From Oscillibacter valericigenes (GTDB lineage Bacteria; Bacillota; Clostridia; Oscillospirales; Oscillospiraceae), in the NCBI RefSeq assembly GCF_021531915.1, contig NZ_JAFBIV010000006.1, positions 1-64,000 of the forward strand: a DNA stretch of 64,000 nt, written 5' to 3'. The translations under genes and the position numbers were made by a program. Positions 7,682 through 17,033 of the stretch are shown piece after piece. The notes under the pieces are model-generated. The model was not told where the DNA came from and did no database searches. It saw only the letters and a list, made by a program, of their open reading frames with translations. How positions within the stretch are numbered: position 1 is the stretch's first letter; every line of letters begins with the position of its first letter.

Positions 7682-7804
7682 TCACCACCTCGTCAGAACA
7701 AGCTGCACTCCGTGCGCTTCCGCTTTTGGCGAAAGCGCACACCACTCCGCTTGTTCTTCCTCTCCCCACCGAACCCGCTCCGCTGGGCTTCGGCGGGGAC
7801 CCCT
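7682..7804 (-). repeat. Dispersed hairpin family 1 copy between walR and walK
   Basis: Minus strand: stem with loop GAAGCCCAGCGGAGCGGGTTC (7764-7800), GGGGAGAGGAAG linker. Next an outer stem AGAACAAGC...GCTTGTTCT encloses TGCGCTTTCGCC/GGAAGCGCA, ending TGACGAGG. The layout matches copies at 4079 and 55190. Confidence 0.75.
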
Positions 7805-7808
7805 TTAG

Positions 7809-7995
7809 CCGCGTCACTGGTGAGCGTGCCCCAAGGGCACGCGGGCCAAGGTATTTTTGTCAGGTACAGAAGGTGAATTGCCGCAAAGCGGCAAGAGAAG
7901 CCGCCCTGGAGCGCGCCCTGACAAAAATAATTGAATTCGTTCATTCGCCGAAGTCGAATGAACTGGGGAAACCATAGGTTCCCCAGCCCCTTCCT
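7809..7995 (+). repeat. Dispersed repeat family 2 copy
   Basis: It shares with 41331-41560 the blocks GTCACTGGTGAGCGTGCCCC, AAGGGCACGC, CTGACAAAAAT-ATTGAA, and GAACTGGGGAAACC-TAGGTT near the end. The middle differs. No gene is seen; together with the preceding family 1 copy it makes a 409-bp gap inside the walR-walK operon. Confidence 0.75.
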
Positions 7996-8030
7996 TTTTC
8001 ACTCCTATCCTTTAAAGAAGGTGATTTGAT

Positions 8031-9839
8031 ATGTTCCGCAGTCTCCATATGAAGCTGACGCTGATCCTGCTGCTGCTGATCTCGTCCCTGATGGCGGTAG
8101 TGGGTGCGTTTCTGACCACCAGTGTGTCCAGCTTCTATATCAACACCTTCTATGAGCAGATCGACAGTGTGTTCGGCCAGGACCAGAAGTCCTTCGTGGC
8201 GGACCTCCGCAGCGGCGCGGCCCAGTCAGATGGCGCCGCCCTCATCAAGGAGATGCTGGAGGTTCGGGCCGGTGAGTTGGGCGTCGACTACCGCACCCGG
8301 AACTACTTCGTGCTGGACGGTATCACCGGGGACTACCTGGACGGCTCCGCCGGGGAAGATGCCCTTCCCCGGGAGCAGAGCCCCAATCTGCTGACTGCCC
8401 GGAACTCCGTGGTCTCCGGTGACGGCACCACCGTGGGGGATGACAGCGACATCACCGCCGATTACATGGATGTGGCCGTGCCTATCCTGGGAGACGGTAA
8501 CTCCTTTATCATCTATATCCTGGACAATAAGGACACGGTTTCCGAGCTCAACAGCCAGCTGTCCCTGCTGATCATGCAGGCGCTGGTCATCGGCCTTCTG
8601 ATCTCCGTGCTGCTGAGCTTCCTGCTGTCCAAGACCATGGTAGGCCCCATCGAAAAGCTGACTGCCGGCGCCGAAAAGGTGGCAGCCGGTGACTTTGACA
8701 GCGAGCTGCCGGTGGAATCCACCGACGAGATTGGCATCCTGACCGGCACCTTCAACGAAATGGCCGGAGTCCTGCAGACCACCCTGGCCGCCATGGAGAA
8801 CGAGCGCAACAAGCTGGATACCCTGTTCCTCCACATGACGGACGGCGTGGTGGCCTTTGACCATGAGGGCCGCCTGATCCACTGCAATCCCGCTGCCAAC
8901 GATTTGCTGCAGCAGACCGTGGAGCCGGACTGCACCTATGAGGAGCTGCTGGGGGACCTGCACCCCTTCCAGCAGGTGATGGCCCTGCATCAGCCCAACT
9001 ACGTGGCCGACGAGCTGCGGGTGGGGGAGCGGACCCTGGAGGTCTACCTGGCCCCCTTCTCCTCCAAGGACCAGGGCGGCGTCCTGATCGTGCTGCATGA
9101 CGTGACGGAGCAGCACCGCAACGAGGAGCGGCGGAAGGAATTCGTGGCCAATGTGTCCCATGAACTGCGGACCCCCCTGACCAATGTCCGCAGCTACGCC
9201 GAGACTTTGCGGGATTCGGGCGGCGACATTCCCCAGGAGATGGCCAACAGCTTCCTGGACATCATCATCAACGAGACCGACCGCATGACCCACATCGTGC
9301 AGGATCTGCTGACCCTCAGCCGCCTGGATGCCGGCAACGCGGAGCTGGTGCTCTCCCGCTTCCCCTTTGGGGAGGCCATCGAGAGCGTGGCCCGGGCCAA
9401 CGCCCTGAATGCCAAACAGCGGGGCCACGAGCTGGTCTACGATCCCCCCGAGAGCCTGCCGCTCATCACCGGCGACCGTAGCCGTCTGGAGCAGGTCATG
9501 ACCAACGTGGTGGGCAACGCCATCAAATACACCCCCGACGGCGGCCACATCCGCATCACCGCCGGGTCCACGGAGGACACCGTCTGGATGGAGGTGTCCG
9601 ACGACGGCATCGGCATCCCGGAAAAGGACCGGGAGCACATCTTCGACCGCTTCTACCGGGTGGACAAGGCCCGGTCCCGGGAATCCGGCGGTACCGGCCT
9701 GGGCCTCTCCATCGCCCGGGAGATCGCCCAGCGCCACAACGGCACCCTGGCCCTGATGCCCCACGAGGGCAAGGGCACCACCATCCGCCTGACGTTGCCC
9801 ATCACCCAGAAGAAGGGACCTTCCGCGGACGGAGAATAA
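8031..9839 (+). CDS. walK: Sensor histidine kinase, WalK (YycG)-like
   Basis: 602 residues. TM1 at about 8-30, an extracytoplasmic sensor of ~150 residues, TM2 at about 180-203, then HAMP ([20 protein letters not shown]) and PAS ([19 protein letters not shown]). HisKA follows with the phospho-accepting His377 in VSHELRTPL, then HATPase motifs N ([11 protein letters not shown]), G1 (DDGIGIP) and G2 (GGTGLGLSI). This order is that of WalK/PhoR kinases. AAGGTGA precedes ATG 8031. A 409-bp repeat-filled gap separates it from walR, unusual for a two-component pair; a separate promoter is not evident. Confidence 0.87.
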   Translation: MFRSLHMKLTLILLLLISSLMAVVGAFLTTSVSSFYINTFYEQIDSVFGQDQKSFVADLRSGAAQSDGAALIKEMLEVRAGELGVDYRTRNYFVLDGITGDYLDGSAGEDALPREQSPNLLTARNSVVSGDGTTVGDDSDITADYMDVAVPILGDGNSFIIYILDNKDTVSELNSQLSLLIMQALVIGLLISVLLSFLLSKTMVGPIEKLTAGAEKVAAGDFDSELPVESTDEIGILTGTFNEMAGVLQTTLAAMENERNKLDTLFLHMTDGVVAFDHEGRLIHCNPAANDLLQQTVEPDCTYEELLGDLHPFQQVMALHQPNYVADELRVGERTLEVYLAPFSSKDQGGVLIVLHDVTEQHRNEERRKEFVANVSHELRTPLTNVRSYAETLRDSGGDIPQEMANSFLDIIINETDRMTHIVQDLLTLSRLDAGNAELVLSRFPFGEAIESVARANALNAKQRGHELVYDPPESLPLITGDRSRLEQVMTNVVGNAIKYTPDGGHIRITAGSTEDTVWMEVSDDGIGIPEKDREHIFDRFYRVDKARSRESGGTGLGLSIAREIAQRHNGTLALMPHEGKGTTIRLTLPITQKKGPSADGE

Positions 9840-9867
9840 CTGCACGTTTTAAGAGAGGAGGGACGGT

Positions 9868-11133
9868 ATGAACGACAAAAAGCGCAGGCGCAGAGATTTT
9901 ATCCAGAATCTCTCCATTGCTCTGCTGGCCGTCTCCGCCGTCCTCCTGTTTGCCAAAATGTACAATCTGGGCGGCGCTGTCGGGGACTGGCAGCTGCTGC
10001 CCTACTCCGGCACCCAGGCACCGAACAGCGGTACCGGACAGACCGCGCCGCTTTCCGCACCGGTGCAGGCGGCGGTCACCGGTCCCTATGGCCGCTTTGG
10101 CAGCGTGACCCTCACCACGGCGGATGAGGACTTTTCCCCTCTGCGTTCCCTGCTGGAGCAGGCCCTTGGATCTGCCGACACCGGGACTCCCTGCGGTACG
10201 GAGGAGTTTCTGGAGACACTGAAGGGTACTTCTGTCTACTGTGACTTTTTTTCCCCCTTGCCGCTGACGGTGCTGGCGGAGCTGATGTGGACTTCCGGCG
10301 GAGACGAAGCCATTTATGCCCGGCGGCTGGCGGTGGCGGAACGGGAGGGGCGGGTAGTGCTGTACCTGTGGGACGGCGAAGAGACCTGCTTGCGCTGCGA
10401 TACTGCACTGACGGCCGAGGCTCTGCTGGACACCGTTGGCCGGTATGAGCTTGGCAACGCCCAGTTTGCTCTGAATGTTGCAGCGCAGTATCCCATGCTG
10501 GACCCCTGCTCTCTGTTCCTGGAGGAAGAGCCGGAGCTGCCCGTGCTGTCCGCCGCCCTTTCCGTGTCGGACACGGACCGCCTGTTGACGGTCATGGGAT
10601 TCAATCCAAACACCCAAAACCGCTATCCGGATGCCAGCGGTACCCAGGTCATTATGGAAAATGGCCGCACGCTCCGAATCTATACCGACGGCACGGTCAC
10701 CTATCTCAGCGGCGGTGATGATGCGCTGTCCATCTCCGCGGATGGGGAGGTCCCCAGCCTGCTGGAGGCTTCTCAAGGATGCGGTTCTCTGCTGAATACG
10801 CTGCTGGCTTCCTCGAGCGGAGATGCGGCTATCTGGCTGAAAGATATCCGCCGGAGCGGTACATCTACGACCCTGAGCTTTGGATATCAGGTCAATGGCG
10901 TTCCCATCCGCTTTTCTGACGGAGAGCTCGCCGCGGAGATCACCCTCTCCGGCACTGCCATTACCTCCATGACCCTGCGCATGCGGCAATACACTGCTCA
11001 GGAGGGAAACGCTTTGCTGCTGCCTTTGCGCCAGGCCCTGGCCGTGGCCGCACGCCATCCCGGCACGGAACTGACCATCGGCTATGTGGATAACAGCTCC
11101 GATATTGTCAGTGCCCAGTGGCTGGCTGAGTAA
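9868..11133 (+). CDS. YycH-like WalK-associated membrane protein
   Basis: 421 residues: a basic N-terminus (NDKKRRRRDF), one membrane anchor at about 15-33 and a large extracytoplasmic region. That is the architecture of YycH, which in Bacillus modulates WalK. Sequence conservation in this family is low in Clostridia. The call therefore rests mainly on topology and position, directly after walK and before a second single-anchor protein. GAGAGGAGGGACGGT precedes the ATG. Confidence 0.6.
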   Translation: MNDKKRRRRDFIQNLSIALLAVSAVLLFAKMYNLGGAVGDWQLLPYSGTQAPNSGTGQTAPLSAPVQAAVTGPYGRFGSVTLTTADEDFSPLRSLLEQALGSADTGTPCGTEEFLETLKGTSVYCDFFSPLPLTVLAELMWTSGGDEAIYARRLAVAEREGRVVLYLWDGEETCLRCDTALTAEALLDTVGRYELGNAQFALNVAAQYPMLDPCSLFLEEEPELPVLSAALSVSDTDRLLTVMGFNPNTQNRYPDASGTQVIMENGRTLRIYTDGTVTYLSGGDDALSISADGEVPSLLEASQGCGSLLNTLLASSSGDAAIWLKDIRRSGTSTTLSFGYQVNGVPIRFSDGELAAEITLSGTAITSMTLRMRQYTAQEGNALLLPLRQALAVAARHPGTELTIGYVDNSSDIVSAQWLAE

Positions 11134-11159
11134 TTCGCATTGGGAAGGAGGTCGCCTGG

Positions 11160-11969
11160 TTGGACCGGTATCTTCTGAAAAACATCATTATCATCATTCT
11201 GGTGCTGGTGAACGGCTTTCTGCTGGGCGCCATCACCTTGCGCCAGACCGCCGAGGACCGTTCCCGCCGTCAGGCGGAAGAGCAGCTGGTGGAGCTCTTT
11301 GCCGCCGACAGCATCACGCTGGACCCGGATGCCATCTCGGATCAGGTCCCGCCGGCAGCCCTGGCGTTCCTCCGCAGCACGGAGCGGGAGAGGGAAGCGG
11401 CTGCATTCTTCCTGGGAGAGACGCTGACACAGGAGGATCGGGGCGGCGGCATCAGTACTTACACCGGTGCTGCAGGGATCGCCACCTTCCGCTCCAATGG
11501 CAGCTTTGATATCAAGGGCACTTTGTCTGCGGAGAACGCAGAGACCCTTTGTAAGGACTTCTGCCGGGCATTCTCCTATGGTCAGCCCACCTTCCTGCTG
11601 GATCAGGACGGCTCCGGAAGCGGCTCTGCCGTTTACCGCTACAACAAACTGCCGGTGTTTAACTGCACCGTCGCATTCACTCTGGAGAAGGGCGTCCTCA
11701 CCTCTGTCAGCGGCACGCTGCTGCCGAAAGAGGGGAGCGCTGCCCAGGAGACCAGGGAGCCGCTGACGGCTTCTGCCGCACTGACCACCTTTCAGAAGGT
11801 CCACCGGGAGAGCGGCGCCGTAGGCTCCGCCATCACGGAGATGTACGCCTGCTATGAGCTGCAGAGCGCTTCATCCTCCGCACTGTCCCTGGTGCCTGCC
11901 TGGTGTGTGGTCACGGACATCGCAAATTATTATGTAAATGCCGTTACCGGATCAGTCACTTCAGGCTGA
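11160..11969 (+). CDS. YycI-like WalK-associated membrane protein
   Basis: 269 residues starting at TTG 11160 behind a strong GGAAGGAGG site. A single N-terminal membrane segment (NIIIIILVLVNGFLLGAI) is followed by an extracytoplasmic domain. It contains segments such as YRYNKLPVFNCTVAFTLE that fit the YycI/YycH-type fold. YycH and YycI form a complex with WalK at the membrane; the pair here probably does likewise. Weak family conservation keeps this moderate. Confidence 0.6.
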   Translation: MDRYLLKNIIIIILVLVNGFLLGAITLRQTAEDRSRRQAEEQLVELFAADSITLDPDAISDQVPPAALAFLRSTEREREAAAFFLGETLTQEDRGGGISTYTGAAGIATFRSNGSFDIKGTLSAENAETLCKDFCRAFSYGQPTFLLDQDGSGSGSAVYRYNKLPVFNCTVAFTLEKGVLTSVSGTLLPKEGSAAQETREPLTASAALTTFQKVHRESGAVGSAITEMYACYELQSASSSALSLVPAWCVVTDIANYYVNAVTGSVTSG

Positions 11970-12036
11970 TCCTTTCGACCGGTTTCTGTCAGGAAAAACC
12001 GGAAATACAATTATTAGAAAAGACAGGGAAGAACGT

Positions 12037-13035
12037 ATGGCTGACAAAGTACTGTACTTGGAAACGGGGTCTCAGGACCCGGCATTCAATCTGGCCTTTG
12101 AGGAATATGTATTGACCCGCCGCAGAGAGGGAGCGTATCTGCTGCTGTGGCAGAACGACAACACCATCGTCATCGGCCAGAACCAGAACGCGGAGGCAGA
12201 GATCAACCGAACCTTCGTGGAAGAACACGGCATCCATGTGGTACGCCGGACCACCGGAGGCGGCGCGGTGTATCACGATCTGGGAAATCTGAATTATTCC
12301 TTCATCACTGATGTGGGCAACGCGGAGCAGCTGACTATGGAGCGGTTCACCCGCCCTATCGTGGAGGCCCTGAAGGCCCTGGGACTGGACGCGGAGGCCT
12401 CCGGCCGCAACGACATTCTGGTGGAAGGACGAAAGATCTCCGGTACGGCCCAGCGGCTGACCCGGGACCGTATCTTGCACCACGGCACCCTGCTGTTCGA
12501 CGCGGATCCCTCCATGGTGGCCGGTGCTCTGAACGTGGACCCGGAGAAATTCCGCTCCAAGAGTGCCAAGTCCGTCCGCAGCCGCATTGGCAACATCCGG
12601 GACTTTTTGAAGGAGGACATGGACCTTCCTGCCTTCTGGGACTATTTGAAGACTGCCCTGGCCGGCAGCGGCTTGGAGCAGACCGCACTGACACCGGAGG
12701 AACTGGCAGAGGTGGAGGCGCTGAAAGCAGGGAAGTACGACACTTGGGAGTGGAATTTCGGCCGGTCTCCCCAGTATAACATGACCAACAAGCGCTACTG
12801 GCCCGGCGGCTGCCTGGAGGTCCGGGCAGATGTGGCGCAGGGGGTCATCACGGACATTGTTTTCTACGGAGATTTCCTGGCGGTCCGGGGCATGGAGGAA
12901 GTGACGGAGGCTCTGCGGGGCTGCCCCTTCCGGGCGGAGGATTTCGGCGCAGTGCTGGACCGCTTCGACCTGTCAAAGTTCTTTGGTGCCATCAGCAAAG
13001 AGGAGATCCTGGAAACGGTATTTCATGTCAATTGA
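12037..13035 (+). CDS. lplA: Lipoate-protein ligase A
   Basis: 332 residues. It activates free lipoate with ATP and transfers it to E2/GcvH lysines. Family motifs: FNLAFEEYVL, the RRTTGGGAVYHDLGNLNYSF lipoate-binding stretch, and GRKISGTAQ with the catalytic-type Lys, plus a C-terminal accessory domain. The ATG at 12037 (MADKVLYLETGS) follows AGGGAAG. It follows the WalK cluster by 67 nt and is closed by a bidirectional terminator. No lipoyl-enzyme genes are in the window. Confidence 0.93.
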   Translation: MADKVLYLETGSQDPAFNLAFEEYVLTRRREGAYLLLWQNDNTIVIGQNQNAEAEINRTFVEEHGIHVVRRTTGGGAVYHDLGNLNYSFITDVGNAEQLTMERFTRPIVEALKALGLDAEASGRNDILVEGRKISGTAQRLTRDRILHHGTLLFDADPSMVAGALNVDPEKFRSKSAKSVRSRIGNIRDFLKEDMDLPAFWDYLKTALAGSGLEQTALTPEELAEVEALKAGKYDTWEWNFGRSPQYNMTNKRYWPGGCLEVRADVAQGVITDIVFYGDFLAVRGMEEVTEALRGCPFRAEDFGAVLDRFDLSKFFGAISKEEILETVFHVN

Positions 13036-13036
13036 A

Positions 13037-13076
13037 GACAAAAGGCACTCCTGCAAAAGCAGGAGTGCCTTTTTGT
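13037..13076. terminator. Bidirectional terminator between lplA and serA
   Basis: AGGCACTCCTGC (13043-13054), AAAA loop, exact complement (13059-13070), with T runs on both strands (GACAAAA and TTTTGTC). Confidence 0.9.
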
Positions 13077-13087
13077 CAGAATATGCT

Positions 13088-13996
13088 TCAGAAATGCTCG
13101 ATGATGTCCACCAGCTCGGCGCCGATGCGCTTCTGGGCCTCCTTGGTGCCCGCGCCCACATGGGGCATGCAGCTGACTGCCGGGTGGGCGGCCAGCTCCC
13201 AGTTGGGGTCTTTCTCGCTGAGCCACACATCCAGGCCCGCGGCCTTCACTTTGCCGCTGTTCAGGGCATCCAGCAGGGCGGCCTCGTCTACGTTGCTGCC
13301 CCGGGACACGTTGATGATGACCACGCCGTCCTTCATCTTTGCAAGGCTTTCGGCGTCCACCAGAGGCTTGTCGCCGCCGGGGGCGCAGAGGACGATGATG
13401 TCAGACTTCGCCAGCAGTTCATCCATGGAGACGAAGTGCATGGTGTCGCACTCACAGCCCTCGGGCTTGCTGCGGTGGACCACGGACAGCACGTTCATGC
13501 CCAGGGCCTGGGCCTTCTCGCCCACCATGCGGCCGATGCGGCCGTAGCCGATGACGCCCATGGTCTTGCCCATGACCTCAAAGCCCTTGGAGTAGGCTTT
13601 CTTCTCCCACTTTTTCTCCCGCATGGTGTGCCCGGCGATGGAGATGTTCCGGGCGCAGGAGAACAGCAGGGCAATGGCCAGCTCCGCCACGGCGTTGGAG
13701 GAGGCGCGGGGCGTGTTCTTCACGGTGATGCCCGCCGCTTCGGCGTATTTCACGGCGATGTTGTCCACGCCCACACCGGCCCGGACGATCAGCTTCAGGC
13801 GGCTGCCCTTGGCAGCGTCGATTTGGGGCTCCTTGATCTTGGTGGCGGAGCGGATGATGACCGCATCGAAGTCCCGCAGGGCCTCGCCCAGCTGGTCAGG
13901 CTCATAGAACTGCTCCACGATCTCGTGACCGTCCCGGCGGAGAGTTTCGATGGCGCCGGCGTCCATACCGTCAGTGACCAAAACGCGCATTGACAT
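13088..13996 (-). CDS. serA: D-3-phosphoglycerate dehydrogenase-like 2-hydroxyacid dehydrogenase
   Basis: 302 residues, the short form without an ACT domain. The Rossmann motif GVIGYGRIGR binds NAD. The catalytic set is an Arg in INVSRGSNVDEAALLDAL, a Glu in DVWLSEKDP and a His in MPHVGAGTKEA. VRAGVGVDNIAV is the substrate-side motif. The start at 13996 has AAGGGG 9 nt upstream; a TTG two codons earlier is less likely. It follows serC on the same strand, so the pair supplies the first two serine-biosynthesis steps. Lacking an ACT domain, it is probably not feedback-inhibited in the classic way. Confidence 0.88.
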   Translation of the reverse strand: MSMRVLVTDGMDAGAIETLRRDGHEIVEQFYEPDQLGEALRDFDAVIIRSATKIKEPQIDAAKGSRLKLIVRAGVGVDNIAVKYAEAAGITVKNTPRASSNAVAELAIALLFSCARNISIAGHTMREKKWEKKAYSKGFEVMGKTMGVIGYGRIGRMVGEKAQALGMNVLSVVHRSKPEGCECDTMHFVSMDELLAKSDIIVLCAPGGDKPLVDAESLAKMKDGVVIINVSRGSNVDEAALLDALNSGKVKAAGLDVWLSEKDPNWELAAHPAVSCMPHVGAGTKEAQKRIGAELVDIIEHF

Positions 13997-14120
13997 ATTC
14001 AATTACCCCTTTTTATCAATTTTCCGGTGTACGCACCCCAGGGGCGTACGTTTATCATTGGAAAATCCCAGCGCCCATTGGGGGACAGGCGCTTGGCAAA
14101 AGCCAGGGAGTCAGACGCGG

Positions 14121-15209
14121 TTACGCGTGCTCTTTTTCGTAAGCCTTCAGGAACTCCACCAGAGCCTCCACGCCTTCCTTAGGCATGGCGTTGTAGATGG
14201 AAGCCCGCAGGCCGCCCACGCTCTTGTGGCCCTTCAGGTTGTCGAAACCCGCGGCCTTGGAGGCGGCCACCACGTCGGCGTCCTGCTCCTTGCTGGGAGT
14301 GACGAAGGGCACGTTCATCAGGGACCGGTCCTCCTTGCGGACGGCGCCGGTGAACAGCTTGCTCTGGTCCAGGAAGTCGTACAGGATGGCAGCCTTCTCC
14401 TCGTTCTTCTTCGCCATGGCTTCCAGACCACCGTTATCCAGCAGGTACTTGAACACCTTGCCGCAGCAGTAGATAGCCCAGCAGTTGGGGGTGTTGTACA
14501 GGGAGTCGGCGTCGGCGTGGGTCTTGTAGCTCATGTAAACGGGGGTCTTGGGATCCAGATCCTCCCGGATCAGATCCTCCCGGATGATGACCATGGCCAT
14601 ACCGGCGGGGCCTACGTTCTTCTGGACGCCGGCCCAGATCAGGCCGTACTTGCTGACGTCGCAGGGGCGGGACAGGAACATGGAGGACTGGTCGGACACC
14701 AGGATCTTGCCCTTGGTGTTGGGCAGGTTGAAATAAGTAGTGCCGTTGATGGTCTCGTTCTCGCAGATGTAGACGTAATCGGCATCCTCGGGGATGTCCA
14801 AGTCAGAGCAGTCGGGGATGTAGGAGAAATTTTCATCCTTGGAGGAGGCCACGATCTTGACCTCGCCGTACTTCTTGGCTTCGGCAATGGCCTTCTTGGA
14901 CCAGGCGCCGGTCTCCACGTAGCAGGCCACGCCATTCTTCATCAGATTGATGGGGACCATTGCGAACTGGACGGTGCCGCCGCCCTGGACAAACAGGACC
15001 TTGTAGTTGTCGGGAATTCCCATCAGCTTCCGGAGGTCGGCTTCGGCCTCGTCACGGATCTGCTGGAACACCTTGGAACGGTGGCTCATCTCCATGACGC
15101 ACATACCGCTGCCGCGGTAGTTCATCATTTCGGCTGCGATCTCCTCCAGGACGGGCTCGGGCATCATGGCGGGTCCGGCGGAGAAATTATAGGTACGACC
15201 GTATTTCAT
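14121..15209 (-). CDS. serC: Phosphoserine aminotransferase
   Basis: 362 residues, the normal SerC length. This PLP enzyme converts 3-phosphohydroxypyruvate and glutamate to phosphoserine. Visible: NFSAGPAMMPEPVLEE at the N-terminus, FVQGGGTVQFAMVPINL (PLP phosphate region), the PLP-lysine neighbourhood GLIWAGVQKNVGPAGMA, and HKSVGGLRASIYNAMP at the C-terminus. Start 15209 has a GGAGGATTTTGCT leader. serA lies 124 nt downstream; the gap holds only a small GTACGC/GCGTAC hairpin. Confidence 0.95.
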   Translation of the reverse strand: MKYGRTYNFSAGPAMMPEPVLEEIAAEMMNYRGSGMCVMEMSHRSKVFQQIRDEAEADLRKLMGIPDNYKVLFVQGGGTVQFAMVPINLMKNGVACYVETGAWSKKAIAEAKKYGEVKIVASSKDENFSYIPDCSDLDIPEDADYVYICENETINGTTYFNLPNTKGKILVSDQSSMFLSRPCDVSKYGLIWAGVQKNVGPAGMAMVIIREDLIREDLDPKTPVYMSYKTHADADSLYNTPNCWAIYCCGKVFKYLLDNGGLEAMAKKNEEKAAILYDFLDQSKLFTGAVRKEDRSLMNVPFVTPSKEQDADVVAASKAAGFDNLKGHKSVGGLRASIYNAMPKEGVEALVEFLKAYEKEHA

Positions 15210-15298
15210 AGCAAAATCCTCCATCTTTTCGTATTTGAACGGGCGTGGGTATCCCCAACGCCAGGGAAAAGGTCGCCCTTTTCCTCGATCTTGCTTTC

Positions 15299-15327
15299 AG
15301 TATACGACAGAGGAACGGGAGAATCAA
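15299..15327 (-). promoter_or_regulatory. Sigma-A promoter of serC-serA
   Basis: Minus strand TTGATT (15327-15322), 17-nt spacer, TATACT (15304-15299). The leader to the serC ATG is about 85 nt. Confidence 0.75.
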
Positions 15328-15469
15328 CCGATTCCTGAAATTTTCCGGTGCAAAATAAATAACAGTGGTCCTGACGAAAAAGCAGAGGCCTTCGTAATCG
15401 TTTTCCTGAAAAAGGAAAAGAAAGCCCTGGAGGGAATCGGAAAAACACAGGAAAAAACGCAAAATACTG

Positions 15470-15498
15470 TTGACAAGCAAAAAACAGTCTGGTATACT
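15470..15498 (+). promoter_or_regulatory. Sigma-A promoter of infC-rpmI-rplT
   Basis: TTGACA (15470-15475), 17-nt spacer, TATACT (15493-15498). Confidence 0.88.
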
Positions 15499-15504
15499 AA
15501 CTGA

Positions 15505-15650
15505 GCAAAACAAAGAGGGCTGATTGCATCCGCCTCACCTCCAGCCAATGGGCAAAGAGGTCAACAACGTTGTTACCAGACTGCCGGTCCCGGCGGTTTG
15601 TTGTTGCGCGGATGCCATGTGGTGGTATCCGCGTTTTGTGATTTTTGGAT
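15505..15650 (+). promoter_or_regulatory. infC operon leader, L20-leader-like attenuator
   Basis: A ~160-nt untranslated leader. A terminator-like hairpin (CGCGGAT 15607-15613 with ATCCGCG 15627-15633, then TTTT) stands just before infC. Its left arm GCGGATGC (15608-15615) can instead pair with GCATCCGC (15526-15533), giving two exclusive structures. AACAACGTTGTT also lies between. Position matches the known Firmicute L20 leader, where excess L20 stops transcription; assignment is by position and pairing only. Confidence 0.6.
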
Positions 15651-15665
15651 GGAGGTGCTTCGACC

Positions 15666-16184
15666 ATAGCTAAGTTAGTGCATGAACTGAATGAGGACAT
15701 CCGCGACAAGGAGATCCGCCTGATCGGCTCCCAAGGCGAGCAGCTGGGCATCATGGCTCCCGCTGAGGCATTGAAGATCGCCGACGAACAGGGTCTGGAC
15801 CTGGTCAAGATCTCACCCCAGGCTGTCCCCCCGGTCTGCAAGCTGATGAATTACGGCAAGTTCCGTTTCGAGCAGAGCAAGCGGGAGAAGGAAGCCAGAA
15901 AGAACCAGCATGTGGTGGAGATCAAGGAGATCCGCATGTCTCCCGGTATCGATGTTGGAGACTTCAACACGAAACTGAAGAATGCGCAGAAGTTCATTGC
16001 CGACGGCAACCGTGTCAAGGTCTCTGTCCGTTTCCGCGGTCGTGAAATGGCTCATACCGACATCGGCAGGGATCTGTTGGATAAGTTTGCCGAGCAGTGT
16101 GCCGAGACCGCCAGCCTGGACAAGGGCGCCAAGCTGGAGGGCCGGATGATGTCCATCTTCCTTTCCCCTAAGGGCGGGAAATAA
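15666..16184 (+). CDS. infC: Translation initiation factor IF-3 with an ATA start codon
   Basis: 172 residues. IF3 binds 30S and discriminates against non-canonical initiation. Both domains are present: N-terminal [22 protein letters not shown] and C-terminal [28 protein letters not shown], with [10 protein letters not shown]. No ATG/GTG/TTG is well placed. ATA at 15666 lies 8 nt after a perfect GGAGGTG, and the only alternative, TTG 15645, precedes the ribosome site. Rare AUU/AUA starts on infC are a known autoregulatory device. The gene heads the infC-rpmI-rplT operon. Confidence 0.92.
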   Translation: MAKLVHELNEDIRDKEIRLIGSQGEQLGIMAPAEALKIADEQGLDLVKISPQAVPPVCKLMNYGKFRFEQSKREKEARKNQHVVEIKEIRMSPGIDVGDFNTKLKNAQKFIADGNRVKVSVRFRGREMAHTDIGRDLLDKFAEQCAETASLDKGAKLEGRMMSIFLSPKGGK

Positions 16185-16234
16185 GCAGTACGCCAGCAAT
16201 CAGATTTTTCATTATACGGAAGGAGCTAACTACG

Positions 16235-16432
16235 ATGCCTAAGCTGAAAACCCATAGCGGTGCCAAGAAGAGATTCAACCTCACCAAGACCGGCAAGGTC
16301 AAGCGCGCCAAGGCCTTCAAGAGCCACATCCTGACCAAGAAGGACACCAAGCGTACCCGTCGCCTGCGTGCCGGCGGCTATGCCGACGTCACCAACATGG
16401 ACGCCGTCCGCAAGATGATCCCCTACAAGTAA
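16235..16432 (+). CDS. rpmI: 50S ribosomal protein L35
   Basis: 65 residues, very basic. The N-terminus [20 protein letters not shown] and the [10 protein letters not shown] segment are typical of L35. GGAAGGAGC precedes the ATG. It is the second gene of the infC operon. Confidence 0.97.
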   Translation: MPKLKTHSGAKKRFNLTKTGKVKRAKAFKSHILTKKDTKRTRRLRAGGYADVTNMDAVRKMIPYK

Positions 16433-16466
16433 GATACGAGACGTTTAGAATAGGAGGCTTATTAGA

Positions 16467-16817
16467 ATGGCTAGAGTTAAGGGCGCGATGATGACGCGCA
16501 AGAGAAGAAATAAAGTGATGAAGATGGCCAAGGGCTATTGGGGCTCCCGCTCCAAGCACTTCCGCGTTGCCAACGAGGCAGTGATGAAGGCCTTGACCCA
16601 GGCTTATGCCGGCCGCCGCCTGAAGAAGCGTGACTTCCGCTCCCTGTGGATCACCCGCATCTCCGCTGCCTGCAAGCTGAACGGCATGAACTACTCCACC
16701 TTTATGCACGGCCTGAAGGTCGCCGGCATCGAGATCAACCGCAAGATGCTGGCTGAGCTGGCTGTCAACGACGCCGCCGCCTTCACCCAGCTGACTGAGA
16801 TCGCCAAGAAGGCCTGA
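16467..16817 (+). CDS. rplT: 50S ribosomal protein L20
   Basis: 116 residues. [30 protein letters not shown] is a slightly variant L20 N-terminal extension, and [28 protein letters not shown] is the conserved globular part. L20 assembles early on 23S rRNA and in many Firmicutes represses this operon through the leader RNA. AGGAGG precedes the ATG. Confidence 0.97.
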   Translation: MARVKGAMMTRKRRNKVMKMAKGYWGSRSKHFRVANEAVMKALTQAYAGRRLKKRDFRSLWITRISAACKLNGMNYSTFMHGLKVAGIEINRKMLAELAVNDAAAFTQLTEIAKKA

Positions 16818-16831
16818 TTTTGGCACATCCA

Positions 16832-16866
16832 AACAGCGTCCCGAGAGATCGGGGCGCTGTTTTTTC
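16832..16866 (+). terminator. Terminator of infC-rpmI-rplT
   Basis: AACAGCGTCCCGA (16832-16844) pairs with TCGGGGCGCTGTT (16849-16861), one G-U, then a T run. Confidence 0.9.
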
Positions 16867-16961
16867 ATAAAGAAAACCACCTGCCGGGCTGGGAAGCATC
16901 AGGAGAGATTTTGGGGGCAGTTTGTATTCGTCTTTTTTTTGCGACTATTTGTAAAATATAC

Positions 16962-16990
16962 TTGACAAAATGATCGCTGTAAATTACAAT
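16962..16990 (+). promoter_or_regulatory. Sigma-A promoter of the membrane protein-XRE pair
   Basis: TTGACA (16962-16967), 17-nt spacer, TACAAT (16985-16990), 44 nt before the ATG. Confidence 0.82.
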
Positions 16991-17033
16991 GGCTTTGCAA
17001 TCAAGAGAAAACAAAACACAGGAGGAACGATAT

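Noticed and set aside
8226-9845. A 539-codon minus-strand frame opposite walK
   Set aside because: Antisense shadow; walK has complete kinase motifs in its own frame.
16235-16817. Unusual codon use in rpmI/rplT as a sign of transfer
   Set aside because: The bias towards C-ending codons is normal for highly expressed ribosomal protein genes here.
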